A DNA stretch of 64,000 nucleotides. It comes from Lewinella sp050633125. GTDB taxonomy: Bacteria > Bacteroidota > Bacteroidia > Chitinophagales > Saprospiraceae. Positions 36,557 through 44,850 of the stretch are shown here, piece by piece. Below the pieces are notes generated by a model, which made no database searches, was not told where the DNA came from, and saw only the letters and a program-made list of their open reading frames with translations. The DNA lies in assembly GCF_050633125.1 (NCBI RefSeq), contig NZ_JBOEFX010000001.1, positions 46,288 through 110,287 of the forward strand. The letters run 5' to 3'. Each line of letters opens with the position of its first letter. Positions within the stretch are counted from its first letter, which is position 1. The position numbers were made by a program, and so were the translations under genes.

Positions 36557-36609
36557 TACCGTGAGCACCAGCGAACACCCCGCACTTCGCACAAAGCACC
36601 TCCGCACCA

Positions 36610-37959
36610 TTAATCCTTGTGATCCGTCAGCTGCTTCTGCAATTCTTCCAGCGACACCCCTTTCGTTTCCGGCATCATGAAATGGACAAAAAGAAGTTGT
36701 AATACCATACAAAAGGCAAAGAAGCCAAATACGGTAGCTGCCGAAAAGGCATTTAGAACCGGTAGTGTAATCATCGTAATAGTTGCGGCAAATACCCAGT
36801 GGGTACCTGAGCCCCAAGCCATGCCGAAATCGCGTACCTGGTTGGGGAATATCTCAGAAATAAACACCCAGATCACTGCTCCTTGCCCTACGGCATGGGC
36901 TGCTATGAAACCACAGACCATTACAACTACCCAGCCTCCTGTGGCACCCGTAGCAAAGGCATAAGCGACCAGTGAGAGGAAAACGATATAGCCAATAGAG
37001 CCTATATACATCAGTGATTTACGCCCCATACGGTCGATGAGGTAAAGCCCTACGAAGGTAAAGAGGAAGTTGATAAGCCCTAGCCAAATGCCAGAGGCGC
37101 GAGCAGTTTCAGCTGTCATGCCTGCTTCTTGCATTATGCGGGTAGCATAATAAAACACAAAATTGATACCCGAAAGCTGATTGAACATAGCGAGTAAAAA
37201 CGCTAAAAATATCGGCCAGCGATGCCGAGCAGAAAAGAAAGATACACCAGCAGCTTTACGCTCCGCAGTCTCTCGTGAGTCTTCGATGATTTGTAATTGT
37301 TCTTCTACTTCTTTTTCTGAAGAGAAAATGTTAGCAAGCACCGCCTTTGCACCTTGTCGGTCGCCTTTAGTCAGTAATAGCCAACGAGGACTTTCTGCAA
37401 TGGTCAATACGACTAAACTGTAGAGCAGTGCCGGTAAGGCTTCTACCCCCAGCATCCATCGCCAGGAAACAGCCGGAATCATGTATTTCCCAATGAGCCA
37501 ATTCGATAGAAAAGCAATCATAATACCCAACACGATATTAAATTGGTAAAGGGCTACCAGTTTGCCTCTGTTTTCGCGCGGAGCAATTTCAGAAATGTAA
37601 ATAGGAGCTGCTACCGAAGAAGCACCTACGCCCAAGCCACCAAGAAAACGGAAGAAGGAAAATAGATAAGGGTCTGTTGCCATCGATGAACCTAAGGCAG
37701 AAACGAGATAGAAGATACCAATCCAAAATAGGGTTTTCTTGCGGCCAAAGCGTTTGGTCGGAAACCCGCCAAACAGCGCTCCAATCACAGTGCCCCACAG
37801 CGCCATCGACATGATAAAGGTACTGTGAAACCAGTCACTAGTTTGCCATAAATCCTGAATAGGCTTGTCTGCACCATTGATAACGATGGTATCAAAACCA
37901 AATAAAAATCCTGCCAGGGCCACGGTGATGGACCACAAAATAACTTTGTTGTTCTTCAT
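36610..37959 (-). CDS. MFS sugar porter
   Basis: This 449-residue protein has 12 predicted transmembrane segments. The sugar-porter signatures are present: GFDTIVINGA in TM1, KRFGRKKTLFWIG (RxGRR-like) between TM2 and TM3, PIYISEIAPRENRGKLVALYQ after TM4, AESPRWLL before the central loop, INFVFYYATRIM in TM7 and DRMGRKSLMYIG. It ends PETKGVSLEELQKQL, also typical (PETKG). It should import a monosaccharide, probably fructose or sucrose, given the GH32 gene directly downstream. There is no SusCD pair in this unit. Confidence 0.92.
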   Translation of the reverse strand: MKNNKVILWSITVALAGFLFGFDTIVINGADKPIQDLWQTSDWFHSTFIMSMALWGTVIGALFGGFPTKRFGRKKTLFWIGIFYLVSALGSSMATDPYLFSFFRFLGGLGVGASSVAAPIYISEIAPRENRGKLVALYQFNIVLGIMIAFLSNWLIGKYMIPAVSWRWMLGVEALPALLYSLVVLTIAESPRWLLLTKGDRQGAKAVLANIFSSEKEVEEQLQIIEDSRETAERKAAGVSFFSARHRWPIFLAFLLAMFNQLSGINFVFYYATRIMQEAGMTAETARASGIWLGLINFLFTFVGLYLIDRMGRKSLMYIGSIGYIVFLSLVAYAFATGATGGWVVVMVCGFIAAHAVGQGAVIWVFISEIFPNQVRDFGMAWGSGTHWVFAATITMITLPVLNAFSAATVFGFFAFCMVLQLLFVHFMMPETKGVSLEELQKQLTDHKD

Positions 37960-38179
37960 TATGTTTTGTTAGTAGACGGGGGAAATAGATCAATTCATTT
38001 CCGTCAAATACTTGTAGCTTGCTTCTTTGGGGACAGGAGCTCTTTTTACGATAAATCGTGACCAGAACTTGGAATAATTTTAACTAAGATACAACCGTTT
38101 CAAGAATGTGCAAGTCTTTAGCCCATAACCACGATGAGTTTTACACCCGGGTGTTTTTTTTCTCTAAATATACTCGCTC

Positions 38180-38710
38180 ATGACTACGGCCGCCATGACG
38201 GAATCAGAACTGATAGACGCTTGCCTTGATAATGATCGCCTGGCTCAGAAAGAGCTATATGATCGTTATTCGCGAGCAATGTATACTGCTGCTTACCGAA
38301 TTACTTCCGACTTTGAACTCGCTAACGATGTGTTGCAGGAAGCTTTTGTGAAGATTTTCCGCCACTTGGCAGGGTTTCGCAGAGAGTCAACCCTTGGAGC
38401 ATGGATCAAAACCATTGTTGTTCGAACAGCCCTTTCCCGGATGCGACGGGAAATCAGGATGGAAACACTGGAAGATTATCACCATAAAGACCAAGTTGTA
38501 GACTGGGGGCATCATCTCGATGCGGACTATCTGGAAAAAGCTATTCAGGCTTTGCCAGCAGGCTACCGCTCTGTATTTGTGATGATTGAAGTAGAGGGGT
38601 ATGCGCACAAAGAAGTTGCAGAAATGCTAGGGATTTCGGTAGGAACGTCGAAGTCGCAGCTTTTTTACGCCAAGAAAAAATTACGTAAATCGCTGGAGAA
38701 ATACCGGTAG
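38180..38710 (+). CDS. ECF-type RNA polymerase sigma factor
   Basis: This 176-residue protein has region 2 at about 20-85 (QKELYDRYSRAMYTAAYRIT, ELANDVLQEAFVKIFRHLAGF) and region 4 at about 118-172 (ALPAGYRSVFVMIEVEGYAH, KEVAEMLGISVGTSKSQLFYAK). It is the first gene of a three-gene unit with an anti-sigma-like membrane protein and a DUF4097-like exported protein. The second Met (MTESEL) is an equally possible start. Just upstream, ACACCCGGGTGT followed by a run of eight T (38142-38161) may end transcription from the left. Confidence 0.92.
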   Translation: MTTAAMTESELIDACLDNDRLAQKELYDRYSRAMYTAAYRITSDFELANDVLQEAFVKIFRHLAGFRRESTLGAWIKTIVVRTALSRMRREIRMETLEDYHHKDQVVDWGHHLDADYLEKAIQALPAGYRSVFVMIEVEGYAHKEVAEMLGISVGTSKSQLFYAKKKLRKSLEKYR

Positions 38711-38722
38711 AGATAAGAGCAA

Positions 38723-38738
38723 GTCCCAAACGAGCTCT
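38723..38738 (-). repeat. Dispersed repeat AGAGC-n-TGTTTGG, copy B (inverted)
   Basis: The minus strand reads AGAGCTCGTTTGGGAC. It lies in the 70-bp gap between the sigma and anti-sigma-like genes, so this copy is inside a transcription unit. Confidence 0.45.
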
Positions 38739-38780
38739 AAGAATCAGGTCTTTGTATTTTTATACCAATTATTTTGAACC

Positions 38781-39395
38781 ATGTCTGAATTCGAAAAGAA
38801 TAGAGATAGCCTCAAAAAAGCACTGGATCAAATGCCTTCCTTCGATCCCCCCGCAGGACTGTGGGATCAAATCCAGTCGGAGTTAGCCACACCTCATGCG
38901 CCTGTGGAAGAGGCGCTCCATGATGCGGTACAGCATTTGCCCGCTTATGCTCCCCCGGTTACCGTGTGGAACAAATTGGCTCGCCAATTGGATACCGATC
39001 ATCAAACCCGGCAATTGCGTGTAGTGCGCCGCCGGCAAGTATTGCAGTGGGCAGCAGCGGTGGCACTGCTGTTAATGGCGGGCTACGGCATCATGCGAGA
39101 ACCCGGCCCGAAAGTAAAGCTGCAATACGCACAAGAAACGGTTCAGCAATTCCAGGTAGAGCTTGATTGGAATTCCGATGAAAATGTTTTTGCACAACTG
39201 GAGCAAGAACTCGTGCAGGTCAATGATCCTGCTATCAACAAGTTGCGTTTTGAATACGAAGAACTAAGTTCGGCACACGAAGATGTAACTGCGATGCTAA
39301 AGTCCTATGGTCGCGATCCTCAACTGATCCGGCAAATGGCCGATATTGAACGCGAAAGAAGCGATATTTACCGTCAAATCATTGAAGCAATTTAA
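38781..39395 (+). CDS. Single-pass membrane protein, probable anti-sigma factor
   Basis: This 204-residue protein has two similar short N-terminal units (MPSFDPPAGLWDQIQSEL and LPAYAPPVTVWNKLARQL, about 18-35 and 53-70), a transmembrane helix at about 89-106 (VLQWAAAVALLLMAGYGIM) and a coiled-coil-rich C-terminal part (about 120-200). Its place after an ECF sigma gene and the topology, with an N-terminal cytoplasmic part and one TM, suggest an anti-sigma factor. It lacks the zinc-binding HxxxCxxC motif, so it is not a ZAS-type protein. The function is inferred from context. Confidence 0.65.
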   Translation: MSEFEKNRDSLKKALDQMPSFDPPAGLWDQIQSELATPHAPVEEALHDAVQHLPAYAPPVTVWNKLARQLDTDHQTRQLRVVRRRQVLQWAAAVALLLMAGYGIMREPGPKVKLQYAQETVQQFQVELDWNSDENVFAQLEQELVQVNDPAINKLRFEYEELSSAHEDVTAMLKSYGRDPQLIRQMADIERERSDIYRQIIEAI

Positions 39396-39398
39396 TTG

Positions 39399-40307
39399 AT
39401 GCAAAGATTATTCCTGTTTTCCCTGGCGAGCTTATTAACCATCTCTGTTGCCGCGCAAGAAGTCGTGCAAGTGGTTACTAAAGTTATTGAGAAAACCTTC
39501 AACTACCAGGATGGCTACGAAGTCAATGTCGAAGGTCAGAAAGCTGAGATCTTCGTCGAAACTTGGGATAAACGTCAAGTAGGCCTCCGCCTCGAAATTT
39601 CAGCGAAGCATCCAGAGAAAGCCACCGCCGAAGCCGATCTGGAAACCGTCAATTTTGTTGCAGAACGCATCAAAAACAAAATCTATCTGCGCAATTATCG
39701 CTACGGTGGTGCTGAGCAGACCGAATCCGTACTTTCCGTCACCTATTATATTACGCTCCCGGAAGACTGCCCAGTGTACGTCAAGAACTACTTTGGGGCG
39801 GCCAATATTTCCAACCTTACCAACCGGTTACGGATCTTCGGAGAATACAGCCAGATTGATATCGACAACGTTAAAGGCCTCCTCGATATTCGTACCCGTT
39901 TCGGTGATATCGTCGGCGAAAAGATAGACGGAAATGTGACCATCAATGCCCGCCGTTCTGATGTAACGCTCTATGAGATAGCAGGTAATTACCAGATCAA
40001 TGCCCAATATGGCATCCTGAAATTGCAACCCGGAGCAGGCCTCTTGGGGCTAGATATTAGCGCCGAAAAATCCGAAGTCTACCTCTACGGCGACCAGCCC
40101 GAGTTGTATGGTTACACCCTCACGGCTACCCACGGCAAGGTCCTTACCCCCGAAAATCTCCGCCTACTGGCCCTGGAAAACACCCCCGAAGTTCAGAAAG
40201 TACAATTCAAGCCTACCCGCAAGGAAACTTATCCTGTCATTACGGTCAGCGTCACCTTTGGCGATGTCCATTTAGAGAAGATTCCAGCAGAAGGCTTGCG
40301 ATATTAA
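39399..40307 (+). CDS. Exported DUF4097-like beta-helical protein
   Basis: The start is taken as the ATG at 39399, directly after the stop of the preceding gene; a TTG one codon upstream is the alternative. The 302-residue protein has a signal peptide (ending SVAAQE) and a repetitive beta-rich body (VKNYFGAANISNLTNRLRIF, YSQIDIDNVKGLLDIRTRFG, DVTLYEIAGNYQINAQYG) typical of the putative adhesin DUF4097 family. It is co-transcribed with the sigma and anti-sigma genes and may be part of the same envelope response. The function is unknown. Confidence 0.75.
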   Translation: MQRLFLFSLASLLTISVAAQEVVQVVTKVIEKTFNYQDGYEVNVEGQKAEIFVETWDKRQVGLRLEISAKHPEKATAEADLETVNFVAERIKNKIYLRNYRYGGAEQTESVLSVTYYITLPEDCPVYVKNYFGAANISNLTNRLRIFGEYSQIDIDNVKGLLDIRTRFGDIVGEKIDGNVTINARRSDVTLYEIAGNYQINAQYGILKLQPGAGLLGLDISAEKSEVYLYGDQPELYGYTLTATHGKVLTPENLRLLALENTPEVQKVQFKPTRKETYPVITVSVTFGDVHLEKIPAEGLRY

Positions 40308-40940
40308 TAATTGGGCAGCTGGCATCGCCTGACGGCTTGCCACCGCGCTATCCGCTCTTTCCACACCCGCTTTTGCGGGAATGCGGAACCGCTACTATCG
40401 CTGCTGCTGCTCCTCCGTGCGCCGTGCTTCGCTGTTCGCTACGCACCTTCTTAGTCTACAGAAATAAGCAGGGATTTATGCGACCTCATCCGAGGTCGAA
40501 ATAGACCAATAAAGCGGTTGAGACTACCAATCTGGCACCTCTCCGAGGAACACAACGTATCCCGAAAACAAACTCTTTACACTAGCAATATCTTGTCCTC
40601 CTCTCGGGGAGGTGTCACGAAGTGACGGAGGGGGAGGGCCTTGTTTTGCGCATCCGCATTGTGGCGTGAGCTTCAGCCCGCACGCATCATAAGTTCATAG
40701 TAAAGTCGATATTGGTTTTCAGCTGTAGCAAATACCAAACAAGCTCTCGAAAAGTCCTAATTCCCACCAAAACGTCCGCAATTTCATTTCGGGACGACTA
40801 CCCTGTTTTTCTCCTCCATCTTTGCATTGTCAATTCGACAAAAACAAATTTACAGAAAAGGAAAGGTTCACAATGCCGTTGAGGAATTCATGGAGAACAA
40901 CAGATTTTTTTAAATCAAATTTTCAAACTTAACACTCAAA
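40308..40940. other. Repeat-rich intergenic region without a gene
   Basis: This is the first part of an 890-bp gap. It holds several small palindromes, for example CCCGCTTTTGCGGG near 40366-40379 and GTCAC-GAA-GTGAC (40614-40626) next to a TCTCGGGGAGG element that pairs partly with CCTCTCCGAGG near 40540. An inverted copy of the dispersed repeat lies at 40734-40747 (ACCAAACAAGCTCT). I see no convincing coding sequence. Confidence 0.6.
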
Positions 40941-40943
40941 GAA

Positions 40944-41006
40944 ATGAAAAACTTATTAATTCTCGTACTAACTTTTTGTACACTCAGAGCATGTTTGGGA
41001 CGATAA
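40944..41006 (+). pseudogene. Truncated start of a lipoprotein-like gene joined to the dispersed repeat
   Basis: ATG at 40944 opens 20 codons, MKNLLILVLTFCTLRACLGR, then TAA. The first 14 residues look like a Bacteroidota lipoprotein signal. The sequence then enters copy D of the dispersed repeat (40986-41002), and no lipoprotein body follows. The most likely reading is the 5' remnant of a gene cut by insertion or deletion at the repeat. Confidence 0.45.
40986..41002 (+). repeat. Dispersed repeat AGAGC-n-TGTTTGG, copy D
   Basis: AGAGCATGTTTGGGACG matches copy A (9186-9202) at 16 of 17 positions. It marks the point where the lipoprotein-like reading frame breaks. The remaining stretch to 41200 has no recognisable gene. 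Confidence 0.55.
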
Positions 41007-41200
41007 AACACATACGCAGCACATAGAACTTTACGTTAAACGTAACTTAGATAATAAGAACATCATTGGGGTAAAGTTCTAAGCAATGAACGCCGTTAGG
41101 GGGGAGTTTTTATGATCGGATTGAGATTTATAGTCTGCCAAGCCAGGATTTGTGAACCCAGCCTTGGCCAATTATTAATTGGCATTTAAAAAAAACGAAT

Positions 41201-41614
41201 ATGATAAACATTTCTTTTGCCGGAAAGGCCCTGCTGCTGATTTTAGGCTTGCTATTTATTTTTCACCTGCTTGTATTGTTTGGTGTTATTCCTTACGACA
41301 TCGTATGGGCGGGAAAAATCACAAACAGAAAGCAGTTATTGATAATGGAAGCTTTATCACTTTTGATATTGGTGATGGCTGCAATGATCGTCTCCTTAAA
41401 AATGGGGTATTTGAATATCTTACAAAATTCTGCCATCGCAAATATTGGTATGTGGGTGTTGTTTGCCCTTTTCGCGTTGAACACGATTGGCAATTTGACA
41501 GCTAAAGCACCTATAGAGAAGTATGGTTTTGGCTTGCTGACTGCTGTGATGGCTTTATTGGCGTTGAGGTTAGCCATTGCCCCTAAAATTGATTTGAAAA
41601 ACAACTCTCGGTGA
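41201..41614 (+). CDS. Hypothetical four-helix membrane protein
   Basis: This 137-residue protein has four predicted transmembrane segments, at about 8-28, 46-66, 80-100 and 106-126. LFGVIPYDIVWAGKITNRKQ lies between helices 1 and 2, and IEKYGFGLLTAVMALLALRL forms the last. I recall similar small membrane proteins in Bacteroidota but no function. It is monocistronic. The longer frame from 41179 in another phase is spurious. Confidence 0.65.
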   Translation: MINISFAGKALLLILGLLFIFHLLVLFGVIPYDIVWAGKITNRKQLLIMEALSLLILVMAAMIVSLKMGYLNILQNSAIANIGMWVLFALFALNTIGNLTAKAPIEKYGFGLLTAVMALLALRLAIAPKIDLKNNSR

Positions 41615-41696
41615 TAAGCCTGAAAAATGGGTTTTGTTTTCTCCTTTGAGTGGAAAGAAGAGCTGTTATGCGATAGTAGACTGGAGGCTTTGTCAT

Positions 41697-41857
41697 ATAC
41701 CCGTTACTAAGTGGTCTGGGACATTCTCACCTGTCCTCTTCTATACTGGCTGCGTTAAAAAGCCTCGCCGAAGCTTAGGCTTCGACTACGTTTTTTGCCT
41801 TGTCAGTATAGAAGATGACGTTGCGATAATATTCCCAAACCACTTAGTGCCGGGTAT
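41697..41857. repeat. 161-bp long imperfect inverted repeat (MITE-like)
   Basis: The ends ATACCCG (41697) and CGGGTAT (41857) begin long pairing arms: ACTAAGTGGTCTGGGA pairs with TCCCAAACCACTTAGT, and TCTTCTATACTGGC with GTCAGTATAGAAGA. At the centre, CGAAGC-CTAAG-type arms lie between A5 and T6 runs. It fills most of the gap between the membrane protein and the beta-lactamase-family gene. No transposase is present; it may be a non-autonomous element or a large structured RNA. Confidence 0.7.
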
Positions 41858-41913
41858 AGATTATTCTGTGCATTGCAGGACTTATCGTTATGCTCCATAA
41901 AAAATGTAAATAA

Positions 41914-43383
41914 ATGAAATCGTACCTAAATCCATTAATCTGGCTGGTGTTAATTACAGTCAGTTTTACGAACTGTTCAACACAAGTAGCTCCTCTACCA
42001 GACAATGTAATTCAGAATATCCAGAAAAGAATCGAATACGGACTTAATGGTGCGATTGCCATCGGAATTATTGATCAGGACGGTATTCGCTATTATAATT
42101 TCGGATCACGAGATTCCTTTGGCGCTGAGGTTAATGAACATTCGATATTTGAGATTGGATCGATTTCCAAGACGTTTACTGCTACCCTTTTAGCAGACCA
42201 GGCTTTAAATGGAGGTCTAAGATTAGATGATCCTATTAATAAGCTACTTCCAGACCATGTCGAGATTCCGGTTTTGGGAAAGCAACAAATAACGCTTGGG
42301 CATCTTTCAGATCATACCTCAGGGCTTCCAAATATGCCTGGAAATTTTAAACCAGCTGATCCAAAAAATCCTTTTGCGGACTATACCCCATCACAGATGT
42401 ATGAGTTTATTTCCAATTATACACCAACGAGCGAGGTTGGTGCTGACTTTGAATACTCAAACCTAGCTTTTGGATTATTAGGTCATGCCTTGTCTCTGCA
42501 TGTTGGGAAAACTTATGAGAATTTAGTAAACGAAGTCATTACAGACCCACTTGAGATGAATGAAACGAAAATCACTTTTGATGAGCAAATGATAAATAAT
42601 CTTGCAGTAGGTAAAAATGAATTTGGGCAAAGTACCGAAAACTGGAATTTCTCTACACTTGCAGGCGCAGGTGCTATTAGAAGTTCGACTGCAGATATGA
42701 TTAAGTACCTCTCCGCCCAATTAGGATTTACACAGACTTCATTGATGCAGGCGTTTGAACTGACACACCATCAACGTCATGAAATGTACGGTGTGAGGAG
42801 TGGGGGTAATCCTCTTGGCATGGGGTTAGGCTGGATAATCTTTACAAATTCTGATGGTAACAATTATTGGCATGGTGGAAGTACAGGTGGGTATACCAGC
42901 TATATTGGTTTCAATAAAACAAAGCAAAAGGGCGTGGTAGTACTTGCTACCGGTCATGACCCAAGTGACATTGGTGCCTATTTAATGTATTCTGATTCCT
43001 TGAAAGAAATTAAAAGATCGTTGTCAACTGAACTCGCACGAAAAATTGATTTATTCGGTCCTGAAAAAGCCAAAACGTTTTTTGAGGATTCAGTGATCAA
43101 TAACCTGGAAAAATTCAGCTATGGCTCCTTTCCACTCAACCGATTGGGCCGTATATACCTTGGAGAAAATATTGATGCCTCAATTGCCATTTTCGAAATC
43201 AACATAAGGCTATTTCCCAATGATTGGAATACCTATAATAATTATGGTGAAGCACTACGAAAAAAAGGCAGATTCAAAGAGAGCTTAGAAAGTTACCAGA
43301 AGTCAGTTCAACTTAATCCAGAAAACCAGACTGGTTTGAATTTAATTAGAGAACTCGAGGAAGAAATTGGAATTGGTCAATAA
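41914..43383 (+). CDS. Beta-lactamase-family (class C-like) lipoprotein with C-terminal TPR
   Basis: This 489-residue protein has a lipoprotein signal with Cys21 (TVSFTNCST). The serine hydrolase core has S83-I-S-K86 (FEIGSISKTFTATLL), the YxN motif Y181-S-N and the HxG motif in WHGGSTGGYTSYIGF. The last 80 residues hold TPR repeats (PLNRLGRIYLGENIDASIAI, YNNYGEALRKKGRFKESLES). It is anchored in an envelope membrane. The family covers beta-lactamases, DD-peptidases and esterases; the substrate is unknown. It is not closely similar to the family member at 28494. Confidence 0.82.
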   Translation: MKSYLNPLIWLVLITVSFTNCSTQVAPLPDNVIQNIQKRIEYGLNGAIAIGIIDQDGIRYYNFGSRDSFGAEVNEHSIFEIGSISKTFTATLLADQALNGGLRLDDPINKLLPDHVEIPVLGKQQITLGHLSDHTSGLPNMPGNFKPADPKNPFADYTPSQMYEFISNYTPTSEVGADFEYSNLAFGLLGHALSLHVGKTYENLVNEVITDPLEMNETKITFDEQMINNLAVGKNEFGQSTENWNFSTLAGAGAIRSSTADMIKYLSAQLGFTQTSLMQAFELTHHQRHEMYGVRSGGNPLGMGLGWIIFTNSDGNNYWHGGSTGGYTSYIGFNKTKQKGVVVLATGHDPSDIGAYLMYSDSLKEIKRSLSTELARKIDLFGPEKAKTFFEDSVINNLEKFSYGSFPLNRLGRIYLGENIDASIAIFEINIRLFPNDWNTYNNYGEALRKKGRFKESLESYQKSVQLNPENQTGLNLIRELEEEIGIGQ

Positions 43384-43516
43384 TGACAGTTATAAGGAGT
43401 ATAACAATGACTTGCAGGGTTTCGTTTTTTCTGAACGTAAATTTCGAACCCTCACCGGTAATTGGCGACTGTTGCTAACCGACTCATCACCTTGTGATTA
43501 CATATCTATAAAAAAG

Positions 43517-43542
43517 AAAAGCAGCGCCGGAGCGCTGCTTTT
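43517..43542 (-). terminator. Terminator of the tRNA-Ser gene
   Basis: AAAAGCAGCGC and GCGCTGCTTTT form a perfect stem around a tetraloop-sized gap, followed on the minus strand by CTTTTTT. It ends 8 nt after the tRNA 3' end. Confidence 0.85.
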
Positions 43543-43550
43543 TGTGGATG

Positions 43551-43635
43551 CGGAGGAAGAGGGATTCGAACCCCCGGTACCTTTCAGTACGTCGGTTTTC
43601 AAGACCGGTGCATTAAACCGCTCTGCCATTCCTCC
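43551..43635 (-). tRNA. tRNA-Ser (anticodon UGA)
   Basis: The minus strand reads a complete 85-nt cloverleaf. The acceptor arms GGAGGAA and TTCCTCC pair, followed by discriminator G; the D arm contains GCAGAGCGGTTTAATGC; the anticodon loop is CTTGAAA, giving UGA; the long variable arm (GTACTGAAAGGTAC) is typical of class II tRNA-Ser; the T arm is GGGGGTTCGAATCCC. CCA is not encoded. The anticodon stem and flanks match E. coli tRNA-Ser(UGA) closely. Confidence 0.97.
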
Positions 43636-43760
43636 TTAGCTTAGATTTTGAGTTAAAACTAGACTTTCTAGCCACACTCACTTCCTAAGCGGCTGCAAAT
43701 ATACAGATCACTTTCATTATCCAAAACGAAATTGAATAAATTTTAGTTCCAAATCGTAAA

Positions 43761-44408
43761 TTAATGGAATAAACCATGTAATTCGGCCTGTACCTGGTTC
43801 AAAACGGTACCTAAATCCTCCGGATTCTTCTTGAAATCGATACTGTCGGCATCAATGATGAGCAAATTGCCTTCCGTGTAGGTGCTGATCCACTCGTCGT
43901 AGCGTTCATTGAGGCGCTTGAGATAATCAAGGCTCATACTACCTTCGTAATCGCGTCCTCGCGATTGGATGTGATTGACGAGGGTAGGGATACCAGCTCT
44001 CAGGTAGATAAGTAAGTCTGGTGGTTGAATCTGAGAAGTCATTGTTTTAAATAAAGACATATAATTCTCAAAGTCACGCTTGGTCATTAAGCCCATATCG
44101 TGCAAGTTGGGCGCAAAGATGTGAGCATCTTCGTAAATAGTGCGATCCTGAACAACGGTACGGTCTCCTTGATGGATATTTAAGATCTGAGCGTAGCGGT
44201 TGTGCAGGAAATAAATCTGGAGGTTGAAGGACCACCGCTGCATATCGAGATAAAAATCACTAAGATAGGGGTTGTTGTCCGTCGATTCGTAGTGAACATC
44301 CCAGTCGAAATGCTTGCCCAGCTGTGTGCAGAGGGTGGTTTTTCCAGCGCCGATATTTCCGGCAATTGCTACGTGTTTTATGTTAGCGGGTGGTTGATGA
44401 TCAGCCAT
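43761..44408 (-). CDS. Deoxynucleoside kinase (dGK/dAK family)
   Basis: The start at the ATG at 44408 (MADHQPPANIKHVAIAGNIG) places the P-loop GNIGAGKTTL near residue 16, as in the family; the upstream open frame adds 37 codons without homology. The 215-residue protein has the substrate-binding Glu in VHYESTDNNPYL, the arginine motif VVQDRTIYEDAHIFA (DRS-like) and the LID-like RGRDYEGSMSLDYL. It phosphorylates deoxynucleosides in salvage. It is divergent from gatC, with about 120 bp between the starts. Confidence 0.9.
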   Translation of the reverse strand: MADHQPPANIKHVAIAGNIGAGKTTLCTQLGKHFDWDVHYESTDNNPYLSDFYLDMQRWSFNLQIYFLHNRYAQILNIHQGDRTVVQDRTIYEDAHIFAPNLHDMGLMTKRDFENYMSLFKTMTSQIQPPDLLIYLRAGIPTLVNHIQSRGRDYEGSMSLDYLKRLNERYDEWISTYTEGNLLIIDADSIDFKKNPEDLGTVLNQVQAELHGLFH

Positions 44409-44529
44409 TAAAATTATTTTGTGTGCAGTTGTATTCGCGAAAATAAACTTTCTCTTAGAAATAATGGGATTACTTACCTTTGGTATTCGTTTTTTTAACG
44501 ATGAATACCCATTACTCATCTAAAAACTT

Positions 44530-44823
44530 ATGATGAAGATAGATGATCAACTAATTTCCCGATTGGAAAATCTAGCTCGACTACAACTTTCTGCTACAGA
44601 AAAAGAAGGTTTGAAAACAGACCTTACTAATATCCTGGGTATGGTAGAAAAATTACAAGAGCTGGATGTAGAAGACGTTGAACCGCTGGTTTACCTCAAT
44701 GAAGCTGTCAATCGGCAACGTGAGGATCTAATAAGCAACCAAGTAGATCGGGAAGCTGCTTTACGCAATGCGCCAGATCAGGACGGTACTTTCTTCCGTG
44801 TTCCAAAAGTAATTGATTTGTAG
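44530..44823 (+). CDS. gatC: Asp/Glu-tRNA(Asn/Gln) amidotransferase subunit C
   Basis: This 97-residue protein matches GatC in length and sequence: ISRLENLARLQLSATEKEGL, DLTNILGMVEKLQELDVEDV, EPLVYLNEAVNRQREDL and DQDGTFFRVPKVID. It stabilises the GatAB complex that makes Gln-tRNA(Gln) and/or Asn-tRNA(Asn). gatA and gatB are not in this window. Two ATG codons in a row leave the exact start open by one codon. It is followed after 27 bp by an ABC ATPase gene. Confidence 0.93.
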   Translation: MMKIDDQLISRLENLARLQLSATEKEGLKTDLTNILGMVEKLQELDVEDVEPLVYLNEAVNRQREDLISNQVDREAALRNAPDQDGTFFRVPKVIDL

Positions 44824-44850
44824 TTAAGAATTTTTTAAAAATCACCTTGC

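Noticed and set aside
36449..36817. N-terminal extension of the GH32 frame by 123 codons
   Set aside because: It crosses the palindromic repeat and the end of the MFS gene, and the ATG at 36448 gives a proper lipoprotein signal.
41634..41900. Open frame of 88 codons
   Set aside because: It runs through the 161-bp inverted repeat, has no family resemblance, and its composition is explained by the palindrome.
43409..43468. Short frame after an AAGGAG-like sequence, MTCRVSFFLNVNFEPSPVIG and two Cys
   Set aside because: It is about 22 codons with no resemblance or conservation evidence; Bacteroidota rarely rely on Shine-Dalgarno sites.
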